Shown here piece by piece: positions 46,387 through 55,442 of a DNA stretch of 64,000 nucleotides. Location of the stretch: positions 301,484 to 365,483 of the forward strand of contig NZ_CANMZW010000003.1 in NCBI RefSeq assembly GCF_947502445.1, in the 5' to 3' direction. Each line of letters begins with the position of its first letter. The first letter of the stretch is position 1. Both the position numbers and the translations under genes were made by a program. Below the pieces are notes generated by a model. The model was not told the origin of the DNA. It ran no database searches and saw only the letters and a program-made list of their open reading frames with translations. The stretch comes from an uncultured Brevibacillus sp. (lineage in GTDB: Bacteria > Bacillota > Bacilli > Brevibacillales > Brevibacillaceae).

Positions 46387-46770
46387 ATGGATATAAAACA
46401 GTTGACTTTGTTTGATCGAATAGGCGGAACACCTGTCATCGATCGTCTCGTCGATTTATTTTACATGAATGTGCTCGCAGATCCTAAGCTGGCACCGTTG
46501 TTTCCGCAGGATATGAGTCTTGTCATCAGTAAGCAGAAGCAGTTTCTCACCCAGTATTTCGGAGGGCCCCCTTTATATACAAACGAGCATGGACATCCCA
46601 AGATGAGAGCACGTCACTTACCTTTTCCAGTTACCAAAGAACGGGCAGACGCATGGCTCGCCTGCATGCAAAAAGCGTTGGAGGAAACTACCCCTGAAGC
46701 GGCATTGCGAGAAGAGTTGATGAGCCGTTTATCTACAACAGCGTATTTTTTTATTAATAAGGAGGAATAG
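46387..46770 (+). CDS. Group II truncated haemoglobin
   Basis: 127 residues from the ATG at 46387, 10 nt after AAGGAG. It is close to B. subtilis YjbI: KQKQFLTQYFGGPPLYTNEHGHP near 57-79, then MRARHLPFPVTKERADAWLACM with the proximal His. Truncated globins bind O2, NO or peroxides and help in oxidative or nitrosative stress. It is followed by the DUF1450 gene after 23 nt. Confidence 0.94.
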   Translation: MDIKQLTLFDRIGGTPVIDRLVDLFYMNVLADPKLAPLFPQDMSLVISKQKQFLTQYFGGPPLYTNEHGHPKMRARHLPFPVTKERADAWLACMQKALEETTPEAALREELMSRLSTTAYFFINKEE

Positions 46771-46793
46771 GGTTTGGAACAAGAGGACTTGTT

Positions 46794-47051
46794 ATGGCAC
46801 TAGGGCTTGTTGTCGTTGAAGTATGCGAACGAAACATTCTGGCTGCCCAGTCCATAGATGAGCTTGAGCAAGAGTATCCTGAGGTTGCTGTGCTGAGGAC
46901 ACAATGCTTGTACATGTGCCATATGTGCCGGGCTGTCCCTTATGCCATGGTGAATCAGAAAAGGGTTTATGCCAAAGGGATAGATCCATGCGTTGGCTTA
47001 CTGAGGAAGGTAATCGAAGAAGAAATTTCAGCTTTTTTTGAAGAGTCATGA
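46794..47051 (+). CDS. DUF1450 family protein (YuzB-like)
   Basis: 85 residues, AAGAGG 7 nt before the ATG. DUF1450 features are VVEVCERNI near 7-15 and the CLYMCHMCRAVPYAMVN Cys cluster near 38-54 (CxxxCxxC), followed by a short helix. The family is uncharacterised; the cysteines suggest a metal or redox site. It is likely cotranscribed with the truncated haemoglobin. Confidence 0.9.
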   Translation: MALGLVVVEVCERNILAAQSIDELEQEYPEVAVLRTQCLYMCHMCRAVPYAMVNQKRVYAKGIDPCVGLLRKVIEEEISAFFEES

Positions 47052-47090
47052 AGGCTGGAATGATATACGAGGCAGAAATCATAGGGAAAA

Positions 47091-47118
47091 GGCAAGTGCT
47101 GCAACACTTGCCTTTTTG
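47091..47118. terminator. Terminator between convergent genes
   Basis: 9-bp stem AGGCAAGTG/CACTTGCCT, 6-nt loop, T-run on the right and AAAA on the left. Confidence 0.88.
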
Positions 47119-47143
47119 TCATGGAAAAACCATTAGCTTGCTT

Positions 47144-47917
47144 TCATTCTTTTTGCCCACTGATGTACGCAGCAAGCTCCGTAAACAAAATCCCATTGTT
47201 TGTCTCAGGTGGATAAATGGATGTCAGAGCAACAGACTCAGCGGGCTCTTGTACGAAGGGAGTGATCTGGATTTGTGCCAAAAGCTTGGTCTCAAGTTGT
47301 TCTGCCAGTCTAGCTCCGCCACCTTGTCCGAATATAAAATGCTTCTCCCCTGCAGGGTCCTCGAAATAAGACATGTTTTCAACTACGCCCAAAATGCGAT
47401 GGTTCGTTTGCAGCGCCATTTTCCCCGCACGAGCTGCGACGTGGCTTGCGGTATCACTTGGAGTGGTCACGATGATCTGAGCGCTCTGAGGAATTTTGTG
47501 ATGCACACTCAAAGCGACATCGCCAGTTCCTGGTGGCAGATCGATAATCATGTAATCAAGCGGAGCCCATTTGACATCGTTAAAAAAGGTCGAAAGCATT
47601 TTTCCTAGCATGGGTCCCCGCCACATGACTGGATTGTTATCCGGGACAAAAAACCCTGTTGACATGACCTGCAACCCGCAGTGCTCAATCGGATACATTT
47701 GATTCTGTTCTTTTCGCAGCCCTTCTTTGATCCCCAGCATGCTTGGAATGCTAAAACCATAAATATCGGCATCCATAATTCCGACCCGTTTGCCTAACCT
47801 CTGCAGCGCTGCGGCTACATTTACGGTGACAGTAGATTTGCCTACGCCTCCCTTGCCGCTTGCGATCGCCAAAAAGGTGACGCTGGATTCTGAAGAGATG
47901 AGGGAAAAATCATTCAT
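47144..47917 (-). CDS. Mrp/NBP35-type iron-sulfur cluster carrier ATPase
   Basis: 257 residues from the ATG at 47917. P-loop deviant Walker A is IASGKGGVGKSTVTVN near 20-35, then GIMDADIYGFSIPSMLG, and MIIDLPPGTGDVALSV with the second Mrp motif. The N-terminal DUF59/MIP18 extension of long Mrp forms is absent and the CxxC pair typical of NBP35 is not obvious. The family delivers [4Fe-4S] clusters. It is close to the SufR and ferredoxin genes. Confidence 0.9.
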   Translation of the reverse strand: MNDFSLISSESSVTFLAIASGKGGVGKSTVTVNVAAALQRLGKRVGIMDADIYGFSIPSMLGIKEGLRKEQNQMYPIEHCGLQVMSTGFFVPDNNPVMWRGPMLGKMLSTFFNDVKWAPLDYMIIDLPPGTGDVALSVHHKIPQSAQIIVTTPSDTASHVAARAGKMALQTNHRILGVVENMSYFEDPAGEKHFIFGQGGGARLAEQLETKLLAQIQITPFVQEPAESVALTSIYPPETNNGILFTELAAYISGQKE

Positions 47918-47995
47918 TTGCTTCACCGCCATTTGTCAAAATGAAAAACCACTCCACTCGATCCCGAAGTGGAGTGGATAAGAGATTCAATCGCT

Positions 47996-49360
47996 TTACT
48001 TGTTTGGATCAATATTGTGATTATGACGGAACAGATTAGTCGGATCATATTTTTGTTTAATAGTGGTCAGTCTCTTAAAGTTTTCACCATATGTATCTAT
48101 GGTCAATTGCTCGTTCTCTGGTGCGGTATTCAAATAAGATGTCTTGCGCAGGGAGTACGGCAGCAGCGCCTGATAAACGGATTCGACCCACCCTTTGCTT
48201 TCCTTCTCATCCTCTGACGTGAAGTCGATATCGAAGCAGAGGAGGAACCCGGCATCCCGAACAGCAAAAGCTGTTGCGTCAGAAGGCACGCGATTCATCT
48301 GACCATGACACTCCCAGAATTGGAATAATGCAGACGCACGTGGTGCTTTCTTGAATTTGTCCACCAGGATATCGATCTCCGTATCGCCAAGCTCTTTCAC
48401 ATAAAGTGACGTTCCATAAACAGGCACATCCTTTGGAGCCGCTAAGTCGAATCTGCTTTGCAGCTCTGTGTATTTGACGACACCTGAATTGTCTGAGATC
48501 GGGCGAGCCAATTCACGCAGCGGTTGAATCGCTTTTTCTCCGTCTTCCTTGTTCCCCGCGTACAAGCCCGCTACGATGATTACTTTTTTATTGTGCAAAG
48601 ATTCCGGCACACCTGGAGCAGCAGGCATTTGCAGGGTTACGAGGTTAAACGTTACTTCGTCCGGAGCTACATGCACAAAAGCTTGGGCATTTTTGAAAAC
48701 TTGTTTGGCATCCTCAAAATCATACATGACATCCACCGACAATACTTCAGGTCCGATCGGATACAGCTTGAATTCGAAGGAAGTTACGACTCCGAAATTA
48801 CCTCCCCCGCCGCGAATCGCCCAGTAAAGATCGGTGTTTTCCTGGTCGCTGACCTTGATCAGTTCTCCGTCAGCTGTAACCATGTTCACGGACACAATGT
48901 TGTCGCTCGTAACGCCGTATTTCCCCCTGAGGTAGCCGATTCCACCACATAAAGCGAGTCCGGCAACGCCTGTTTCTGTAACGGTTCCTGTTGGTGTAGC
49001 CAAACCGAATTTCTGCGTTTCGGCATCAAGATCGCCCAAGGTCACTCCGGGCTCTACCACCGCCACCATTCGTTCTGTATCAACGGAGACCTTGCGCATA
49101 TCGGAAAAATCGATCATGAGCGCCTGATCGCTAACCGCCGTTCCCGCCACATGATGTCCACCGCCTCTAATAGAAACAGCGAGGTTATTCTCTTTTGCAA
49201 ATCGAACGGCAGCAACTGCATCGGAAGCATCCTTGCATACCAGGATCGCAGCCGGATATTTATCGATAGAAGTGTTCCAGACCTTCCGTCTTTCGTTGTA
49301 CCCTTCATCCTCAGGCAAAATGAGGCGGCCTACAATAGAAGCTTCCAGCTGTTCAAACAT
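47996..49360 (-). CDS. FAD-binding oxidoreductase, berberine-bridge (BBE) type
   Basis: 454 residues from the ATG at 49360, 8 nt after AGGAGG. The FAD domain (about 30-200) has SIRGGGHHVAGTA near 63, where the His is the usual covalent FAD anchor, and LCGGIGYLRGKYGVTSDN near 130. The BBE C-terminus is YDPTNLFRHNHNI. Family members oxidise sugars, alcohols or alkaloid-like substrates; the substrate is unknown here. It is monocistronic. Confidence 0.92.
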   Translation of the reverse strand: MFEQLEASIVGRLILPEDEGYNERRKVWNTSIDKYPAAILVCKDASDAVAAVRFAKENNLAVSIRGGGHHVAGTAVSDQALMIDFSDMRKVSVDTERMVAVVEPGVTLGDLDAETQKFGLATPTGTVTETGVAGLALCGGIGYLRGKYGVTSDNIVSVNMVTADGELIKVSDQENTDLYWAIRGGGGNFGVVTSFEFKLYPIGPEVLSVDVMYDFEDAKQVFKNAQAFVHVAPDEVTFNLVTLQMPAAPGVPESLHNKKVIIVAGLYAGNKEDGEKAIQPLRELARPISDNSGVVKYTELQSRFDLAAPKDVPVYGTSLYVKELGDTEIDILVDKFKKAPRASALFQFWECHGQMNRVPSDATAFAVRDAGFLLCFDIDFTSEDEKESKGWVESVYQALLPYSLRKTSYLNTAPENEQLTIDTYGENFKRLTTIKQKYDPTNLFRHNHNIDPNK

Positions 49361-49616
49361 ATGCATATCCTCCTTGGGTATTTTCATCCATTGAAATAGT
49401 GAACGGTGAAACTGAAATCATTGTAAAATACTTCCGATACTTTTTCAACATATTCTTATAGTATGTATTGTATTAAAATCATCAAAAAAGCAGTTCATTT
49501 ACCTATACGCCAACAAAAACCATTCCATCCAGAACTGTAAAGCCGTGAAACAACAGCGTATAAACATAATTTAATATCAATAAATGTATAAAAAGTAACA
49601 CGATAACTTAATCGAA
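49361..49616. other. AT-rich intergenic region
   Basis: About 255 nt of AT-rich sequence between the FAD oxidoreductase start and the terminator of the acetyltransferase gene. I see no gene, repeat or riboswitch in it beyond the promoter that must serve the oxidoreductase. Confidence 0.5.
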
Positions 49617-49649
49617 CAAAAAAGCCTCACTTTGATCAAAGTGAGGCTT
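49617..49649 (-). terminator. Intrinsic terminator after the GNAT gene
   Basis: 13-bp near-perfect palindrome AAGCCTCACTTTG/CAAAGTGAGGCTT followed by T-run on the minus strand. Confidence 0.9.
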
Positions 49650-49663
49650 TGATAACACACCAA

Positions 49664-50548
49664 TTAACTATGTGATGTTAACGGGAACATGAAGTTCCCC
49701 TTCAGCAGCGGCTTTTTTGTTAATACGAATAAAGCATCATCATCATTTGGCATAATGGTTGCTGTCATGCCTTCGATTGTAAAATCAGGTGTGAAGTAAA
49801 CTATCACTTTTTTCGTTGTTTCCTTCACAATACTTGCTACTACAGCCTCAACATTTGGTGCTTGTAATGAAATGATATCGAAAATACGCAGGATATCTTC
49901 ATCTTCCTCCATAAGCACGATCGTTTCTAAATCTTCTACATAGAATATCGCTTCCTGAAATACTAATGTGAAATAAAACAGCAACAAGCTTTCGTTTTGC
50001 GTCACATCTAAGGTCCTTGCGTTTACATGACGATTTTTCGCAAATTTTTCAAGTAAGGCAAGATCATTTTCAATCGAAAGCTGTTTTACTTTCGCTTCTG
50101 TATTCATTTGAATCGAGCTTTTTGCCAGATCTACGCTAAACTCACTTTCATCTAATCGTGTAAAACCAAACCTCGGGTAAAAATCCAAGACCGTTTCATT
50201 CGCAAATAGATACAGAAAATCGCAACTATTTTCATGTTCCTTCAAAATGTGCTGCATTAATTGCTTCGCCAAGCCTTGATTGCGATAATTTTCATCTGTC
50301 ATGACGGTACCAACCTGAATTGCTTTATACGCTTCACCATTTATAATAACCGACATTTTAGTGACCGAAGCATTTGCGATAACCTTGCCTTTATCAACAA
50401 AGGAATACGGAATATAACTGTCATTCCAATACCCTTTGTCGTACCAGCCACGAAAATCCAATTTGAAGGTTTTCATTGCTAAAGAATTAAAGCTCTCCTT
50501 CAAGCTTTCATTATTGCGATAATCACTAACGAATTCATATTTTTGCAT
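49664..50548 (-). CDS. GNAT family N-acetyltransferase
   Basis: 294 residues from the ATG at 50548, 7 nt after GGAGGG. The GNAT fold occupies about 15-140: the acetyl-CoA loop TDENYRNQGLAKQLMQHIL near 89-107 and DFLYLFANETVLDFYPRFGF near 115-134. A second half (140-294) has the shape of the Eis/aminoglycoside-type fold. The substrate is unknown. It is preceded by a long structured leader with a terminator, so it is probably inducible. Confidence 0.88.
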   Translation of the reverse strand: MQKYEFVSDYRNNESLKESFNSLAMKTFKLDFRGWYDKGYWNDSYIPYSFVDKGKVIANASVTKMSVIINGEAYKAIQVGTVMTDENYRNQGLAKQLMQHILKEHENSCDFLYLFANETVLDFYPRFGFTRLDESEFSVDLAKSSIQMNTEAKVKQLSIENDLALLEKFAKNRHVNARTLDVTQNESLLLFYFTLVFQEAIFYVEDLETIVLMEEDEDILRIFDIISLQAPNVEAVVASIVKETTKKVIVYFTPDFTIEGMTATIMPNDDDALFVLTKKPLLKGNFMFPLTSHS

Positions 50549-50589
50549 GTAGATTCCCTCCATTTATGTTTCAATCACATTAGCGCATG

Positions 50590-50915
50590 GCAAGTATATT
50601 TATGGGAATAATCACCTCCTAAAAACAGAAAAAGACCTTACGAGAATAAACTCATAAAGTCTTTGTATACGCAAAAAATAAAGTGAACCTGCCTAAAGCA
50701 AGCGCCTGCCTTTGGCCTGATTACAACCTTTTCCTTTTCTGCTTATATGGATTAGACGTTATATCGCTTCTCTTCATTATCGCAAAAGGGCATCACAAAT
50801 AAACCTATCAATGAATGATAGAACAGCCCTCCTATTAAATTCATTCGAATTTAATTTGCGATAATAAGCTTAAGCATATAAGTCTAATCTCCCTTCTGTT
50901 TTTAAGATTGAAGGT
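50590..50915 (-). ncRNA. Structured 5' leader upstream of the GNAT gene
   Basis: From a promoter near 50918-50945 to the terminator at 50621-50662 the minus-strand RNA can form several stems: GATTAGAC (50882-50889) with GTCTAATC (50750-50757); TTATCGCAAA (50855-50864) with TTTGCGATAA (50777-50786); a hairpin ATTAAATTC/GAATTTAAT and another CTATCA/TGATAG. A second pairing, CTTATATG with CATATAAG, uses the neighbouring bases and crosses the first, so the two may be alternatives. Short ORFs lie inside. This is the layout of a regulated attenuator. Confidence 0.6.
50621..50662 (-). terminator. Intrinsic terminator in the GNAT leader
   Basis: 12-bp stem AGACTTTATGAG/CTCGTAAGGTCT, fully paired with three G-U pairs, 6-nt loop, TTTTTCTGTTTTT tail. 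It precedes the gene by about 75 nt. Confidence 0.85.
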
Positions 50916-50917
50916 AT

Positions 50918-50945
50918 ATTATCATCTTTTTTAGACTTTTGTCTA
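50918..50945 (-). promoter_or_regulatory. Probable promoter of the GNAT leader
   Basis: TAGACA and GATAAT with 16 nt between them on the minus strand, just before the first stem of the leader. Confidence 0.5.
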
Positions 50946-51209
50946 CAATTACCTTCATGACTATGAAAACTGGATGAGTAATTCCTTTAACGAAATCATG
51001 CCGAGCAATCCGTTCGTCCATAAATGATAGGAGGTCATAAATAAAACCATCCCAAAGCACATCATCAGTCCAAAATAAACACTTTCTCTCTTCGTTGTTG
51101 GCAATTTCCATCATCCCTTCTTTTTACGCTCCTTATCATAAGGATTGAGGGATGCTCTTCATAAGTGAACAGTTTGTGACTATTTGGGCCAGATTGATCA
51201 AGATTAGTG

Positions 51210-51899
51210 TCAGGGCTCCCAATGAATCAAAGCGACCTCATGCCTCATGCCGTTCTTTCGTTCAACTGGAAAGATACGATATGTATGCTGGATCGCCAGC
51301 TCGTCCAGTATTTCTGCAATCACTACTGCTCTTTCCTGTTCATACAAATGATCGCTGCATGTAAGGCTGAGAGGTCCGGCAAAAGGACGACCGATCGACT
51401 GGATTAAAAAGACGTGGCGCTTTGCCGTCTGATTCATCTTGAGCAAGGCAGCCCGCATATCGCGGATGCGGTAGACAGCATTGGCACTGAATAACACATC
51501 AGCGTGTATCCCTTCGACTTCCTCCCATTTCTCAGCCAATACCTCTGGCAGCAGATACCCTGTCTTTTGCCAGCTCGTATGAAATTCCCTGTACATCGAA
51601 GCGGAAGGCTCAACTAACGTAATTTTCCCAACATACGGAGCCAACAGCTGTGTAAACCCCCCTGTCCCCGGACCTACCTCAAGTATATGATCGTCTGGTG
51701 CAAGTTGGGAATACACAGCATCCATCAATGCCTCCGCATACGGTGCAAGCGGATTGCGCTCATCATATAAGGGTGCATACTCTTCCCAAAATTTCTCTTC
51801 TTCGGTATCGTCACTCACTCGCAAATCGGTTTGCATGGCTCTCTCCCACGCGGCTATCCAAAAAGCGGATGCAGACATGGATTTCGGTCTATCACTCAT
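51210..51899 (-). CDS. Class I SAM-dependent methyltransferase
   Basis: 229 residues. SAM motif I is ILEVGPGTGGFTQLLAP near 95-111, followed by ITLVEPSASMYREF and a motif IV region VLFSANAVYRI near 158. The N-terminal FWEEYAPLYDERNP is typical of this small-molecule methyltransferase group. It is the last gene of the ABC operon, 18 nt after the second ATPase. A link to metallophore or cobalt metabolism is inferred from this context only. Confidence 0.85.
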   Translation of the reverse strand: MSDRPKSMSASAFWIAAWERAMQTDLRVSDDTEEEKFWEEYAPLYDERNPLAPYAEALMDAVYSQLAPDDHILEVGPGTGGFTQLLAPYVGKITLVEPSASMYREFHTSWQKTGYLLPEVLAEKWEEVEGIHADVLFSANAVYRIRDMRAALLKMNQTAKRHVFLIQSIGRPFAGPLSLTCSDHLYEQERAVVIAEILDELAIQHTYRIFPVERKNGMRHEVALIHWEP

Positions 51900-51917
51900 C
51901 CTTTTCCCTCCTCTTTT

Positions 51918-52694
51918 TTATCTATTCGTTTGATATCCGCGAAAAGCATTTACGAGCTTCTGGCTATATGGATGGACAGGCTCATTCAACACTTTCTTGC
52001 TCTGATCCAACTCAACAATCTCGCCTTTGCACATCACAGCAATTCGATCGCTCACATGTGCCACCAAATCAAGGTCATGAGAGATGAACAAGTATGTTAA
52101 ATCAAACTGCTTCTGGATCGTTTTCAAGACGTCAATGACTTGTGCCTGCACAGAAACGTCCAGCATGGAGGTCGGTTCATCCAGGACGATAAAGCGTGGG
52201 CTCAACGTCAATGCACGAGCGATGACCACGCGTTGTATTTGACCACCGCTGACTTGATGGGGGTATCGAGACAAAATCTCTTCATTTAAGCCGACGGGCG
52301 CCAATAAATCCATTACTCGCTCAATCGCTTGCTTTCTGTCCGTAATTTGATGAAGCAGTAACGGTTCTACCAGACTTTGCAGGATCGTTTGACGAGGATG
52401 AAGGGCCGAATCTGGATGCTGGAAAATAATTTGCATTTTGGTTCGCAAAGGAAACAATTGCTTCATCGTGTATTTCGTAATGTCCGTATCCTCGAAAAAA
52501 AGCTTCCCTTGATCAAATGGAAGCAGCTTGACCATTAACCGGGACAGGGTCGATTTGCCACAGCCGCTCTCACCGATCAAGCCCAGTGTCTCTCCTTTTC
52601 CAATTGAAAAAGAAACATGCTTGACTGCCTCATGCTTCCGCTGTCGCAACCAGCCGCTCTGGAACGCCTTGCTCACGCCCTCGACTCGAATCAT
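51918..52694 (-). CDS. Nickel/peptide-type ABC transporter ATP-binding protein (DppF/NikE type)
   Basis: 258 residues. Walker A GESGCGKSTLSRL near 41, Q-loop in MQIIFQHPDSALHPRQT, signature VSGGQIQRVVIARAL near 146 and Walker B FIVLDEPTSMLD near 165. GAGGTG lies 8 nt before the ATG, and the reading frame overlaps the end of the preceding ATPase gene by 65 nt. It forms the ATPase pair with the upstream gene. Confidence 0.92.
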   Translation of the reverse strand: MIRVEGVSKAFQSGWLRQRKHEAVKHVSFSIGKGETLGLIGESGCGKSTLSRLMVKLLPFDQGKLFFEDTDITKYTMKQLFPLRTKMQIIFQHPDSALHPRQTILQSLVEPLLLHQITDRKQAIERVMDLLAPVGLNEEILSRYPHQVSGGQIQRVVIARALTLSPRFIVLDEPTSMLDVSVQAQVIDVLKTIQKQFDLTYLFISHDLDLVAHVSDRIAVMCKGEIVELDQSKKVLNEPVHPYSQKLVNAFRGYQTNR

Positions 52695-53628
52695 GCAAAA
52701 AGCACCTCACTTTATGATCCTGATCCTGTAACGCGTAAAGATCAGGGGCTTTCCACTCACATTCCCCCAGCCTTTGCGAGCAGCGGGATTGAAATTTACA
52801 GCCACGATGTTCCTCCATGAGACTCGGGCTGACCCCCGGAATCGGAATCATTCCTTTTCCTGGCATGGAGCGCATAAGCCCACTCGTATACGGATGCTTC
52901 GGCTGTGCGAAAAGCTGCTCGGTTGATCCACTCTCGACAACCTCTCCAGCGTACATGACGCCGATTGCATCACATAACGATCTTGCCACATACAGATCAT
53001 GCGTAATCACTAGAATCGCTGCGCCCGTATGGGTTGCGACACGACGAATAAGTCCTACCACCTGGTCTCGCACGAGTGCATCGAGTCCTTTTGTCGGCTC
53101 GTCCGCTATCAAGAGAGAAGGCTTCCCAGCAGCTCCGATAGCAGCCAGTACGCGCTGCTTCATCCCGCCACTCAATTGAAACGGATACTGCTGAAGCGTG
53201 TCCGAAGGCTTTGGCATGTTCAACTCCTCAAGCAATCGAGCAGCAATCGCTCTTTTTTGCTTGCGTGAAAAAGGAGCCTTTATCGCCTCTGTGATCTGAC
53301 GACCAATTCGCATCACCGGATTGAGCGAGGTAGCAGGATTTTGCGGAACAAAAGCGATCTCGGTACCTCGGAGCTTGCGCAGGCAATCCTTCTGGAGGAT
53401 GAGCAAGTCCTGGCCTTTGAATCGAATCGCTCCTGATACTTCTGCCGTGCCAGGCAACAGACCCGGGATGGAGAGTCCCAGTACTGACTTCCCACTCCCT
53501 GTTTCACCGATGAGCCCAACGATTTGTCCTTGGTGCAAGGTCAGGCTCGCACCATCTACCGCTTTTACTTTCCCCTTTGGCGTGTGAAACGTGACCGTAA
53601 GCTGTTCAATCGACAACAATGGTTCCAT
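52630..53628 (-). CDS. Nickel/peptide-type ABC transporter ATP-binding protein (DppD/NikD type)
   Basis: 332 residues from the ATG at 53628, 8 nt after AAGGAGG. Walker A GETGSGKSVLGLS near 44, signature LSGGMKQRVLAAIG near 155, Walker B LLIADEPTKGLD near 174, and the C-terminal oligopeptide/dipeptide extension with the CKFQSRCSQRLGECEWKAPDLY cysteine pattern that in related proteins binds an Fe-S cluster. It overlaps the following ATPase gene. Confidence 0.92.
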   Translation of the reverse strand: MEPLLSIEQLTVTFHTPKGKVKAVDGASLTLHQGQIVGLIGETGSGKSVLGLSIPGLLPGTAEVSGAIRFKGQDLLILQKDCLRKLRGTEIAFVPQNPATSLNPVMRIGRQITEAIKAPFSRKQKRAIAARLLEELNMPKPSDTLQQYPFQLSGGMKQRVLAAIGAAGKPSLLIADEPTKGLDALVRDQVVGLIRRVATHTGAAILVITHDLYVARSLCDAIGVMYAGEVVESGSTEQLFAQPKHPYTSGLMRSMPGKGMIPIPGVSPSLMEEHRGCKFQSRCSQRLGECEWKAPDLYALQDQDHKVRCFLHDSSRGREQGVPERLVATAEA

Positions 53629-53654
53629 GACGACTGCCTCCTTCTCCATCCACT

Positions 53655-54503
53655 TCATGATAGCCAGCCTGCTTTTTCTGTTTTTGTATCAAGTGCATCT
53701 CGAAGGGCATCACCGATACAGTTAATCGCAAACGAGATCAAGGCTATACATAGGCCAGGCGCAAGGATCAGGTGAAAATAGCTGCGAAAAAACGGTCTGG
53801 CATCATTCACCATAACACCCCAGTCAGGAGTTGGAGGCTGCAAACCAAGTCCAAGAAAGCTGAGTGAAGCAATCGATAAAATAACCCGTCCGATACGAAC
53901 AGTGAACAGGACGATAATCGGTCCGATCATGTTTGGAATCACGTACCTGATCAATGTATACATGTGATTGCCTCCGATTGCCCGAATGCCCTCTATGTAG
54001 GACTCTTCCCGTATTTTCATGACCTCGCCACGGACGACTCGGGAAAAGTCCGCCCATGAAGTAACCACCAATGCGATGAACATGCTCTCTACGCCGGGTC
54101 CCAATGTTCCTGCGATGGCGATCATAAAGCTGAGTCCAGGCAAGCCTTGAAAAATATGAATTCCTGCTTGTGTGACATCATCCAGCCAACCTCCGAAATA
54201 ACCTGCCAATGTACCGATAATCAGGCCGATCAGCATCGTTGCGACGGTTACGGCAAGCGCAAGCATGATCGAGACTCTTCCCCCGTACAGCAAACGACTG
54301 AATACATCTCGTCCAAGTGTATCTGTGCCCAGCCAGTGCTCGCCTGAAATCGGAGCCAGTCTTTCCGACATCCGTATTTGGTTCGGATCGTAGGGGGCGA
54401 GCCACGGTGCCAGGAGACTGCTTCCCAGCAGCACAATCAGAATCACGATGGATATAACTCCGATAGGACCAAGTGAGTGAAGAAAGAGTCGAAGTCGGAT
54501 CAT
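53655..54503 (-). CDS. Nickel/peptide-type ABC transporter permease (DppC/NikC type)
   Basis: 282 residues. The N-terminal membrane helix is followed by LAPYDPNQIRMSERLAPISG and EHWLGTDTLGRDVFSRLLYGGRVS near 55-78, the family signature. The EAA loop is YIEGIRAIGGNHMYTLIRYVIPN near 180. It forms the membrane channel with the partner permease, whose gene it overlaps by 4 nt. Confidence 0.93.
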   Translation of the reverse strand: MIRLRLFLHSLGPIGVISIVILIVLLGSSLLAPWLAPYDPNQIRMSERLAPISGEHWLGTDTLGRDVFSRLLYGGRVSIMLALAVTVATMLIGLIIGTLAGYFGGWLDDVTQAGIHIFQGLPGLSFMIAIAGTLGPGVESMFIALVVTSWADFSRVVRGEVMKIREESYIEGIRAIGGNHMYTLIRYVIPNMIGPIIVLFTVRIGRVILSIASLSFLGLGLQPPTPDWGVMVNDARPFFRSYFHLILAPGLCIALISFAINCIGDALRDALDTKTEKAGWLS

Positions 54504-55441
54504 TTCAGCTTCACCCCCAGCTTTACTTGCGGATTGATCCAGGCATAGGATAAGTCGACAAGCAGATTAAACATGACGTAAACAACGCCTGTAAAAACAA
54601 CGTAGCCTTGAATGACAGGATAATCTCTGCGAAAAATAGCATCCATGGCAAACATGCCGATGCCTGGCAAAGCGAAAATGACTTCCACAATAACCGATCC
54701 ACCCAAAATCGAACCAAAGTAGGTCCCGATAACCGTAATAAGAGGGATCAGCGAGTTGCGCAAGGCGTGGAATGAGAGGATGCTTGGCTCCCGTAATCCT
54801 TTTGCACGCGCAGTCAAAATGTAGTTCTGATTCAGGGCTTCCATCAGCGCCGCTCGTGTCAGACGCATCAAAATGGCGCATGTGCCGCAAGCAAGGACCA
54901 TGGCAGGCATAACGAGATGCTGCCAGGTCCCGTACCCGCTTGTCGGAAGCCAGCCCAGCTTCTCTGAAAATAAGGTGATGAGTGAGATCGCCAGCCAAAA
55001 GCCAGGGATCGAAACGAGCGTAAGCGCCAAAAAGCGGCCTGCTTCATCCAACCACGAGTTTTTTTTCAGTGCCATGAGCATCCCGAAAGGAACTCCCAAC
55101 CCTACAGCAAACAGCACCGACAAAAGAGAGATCGAGAGCGTAACGGGCAAGCGGCGCATAATCTCGCCGCTCACAGACTCCTTTGTCATATAGGAGACAC
55201 CCAAGTCACCTTGCACGGCTTTAACGAGCCACCTTCCGTATTGAACAGGAAGGGATTCATGTAAGCCCAGTTCTTCACGCTTTATCTCGATTTCTTGCTC
55301 AGTCGGTTCGCTGATTCCGCTCATGCTAAGTGCTTCCACTGCAGGATCTCCTGGGGAAATGACGCTGAGAAGAAAGGCAAGCAAGGATATCCCGATCAAA
55401 ATAGGAATCGTCGAAGCCAATCGGCGAACCACATACAGCAT
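54500..55441 (-). CDS. Nickel/peptide-type ABC transporter permease (DppB/NikB type)
   Basis: 313 residues with six membrane helices. It starts MLYVVRRLASTIPILIGISLLAF, has LGVSYMTKESV near 85 and the EAA motif YILTARAKGLREPSILSFHALRNSL near 209. It lies between the binding-protein gene (1 nt apart) and the second permease, so the operon is tightly coupled. Confidence 0.93.
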   Translation of the reverse strand: MLYVVRRLASTIPILIGISLLAFLLSVISPGDPAVEALSMSGISEPTEQEIEIKREELGLHESLPVQYGRWLVKAVQGDLGVSYMTKESVSGEIMRRLPVTLSISLLSVLFAVGLGVPFGMLMALKKNSWLDEAGRFLALTLVSIPGFWLAISLITLFSEKLGWLPTSGYGTWQHLVMPAMVLACGTCAILMRLTRAALMEALNQNYILTARAKGLREPSILSFHALRNSLIPLITVIGTYFGSILGGSVIVEVIFALPGIGMFAMDAIFRRDYPVIQGYVVFTGVVYVMFNLLVDLSYAWINPQVKLGVKLK

Positions 55442-55442
55442 G

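Noticed and set aside
50902..51114. 70-codon minus-strand frame upstream of the GNAT leader
   Set aside because: It contains the predicted leader promoter, its RBS touches the start codon, and it has no recognisable family.
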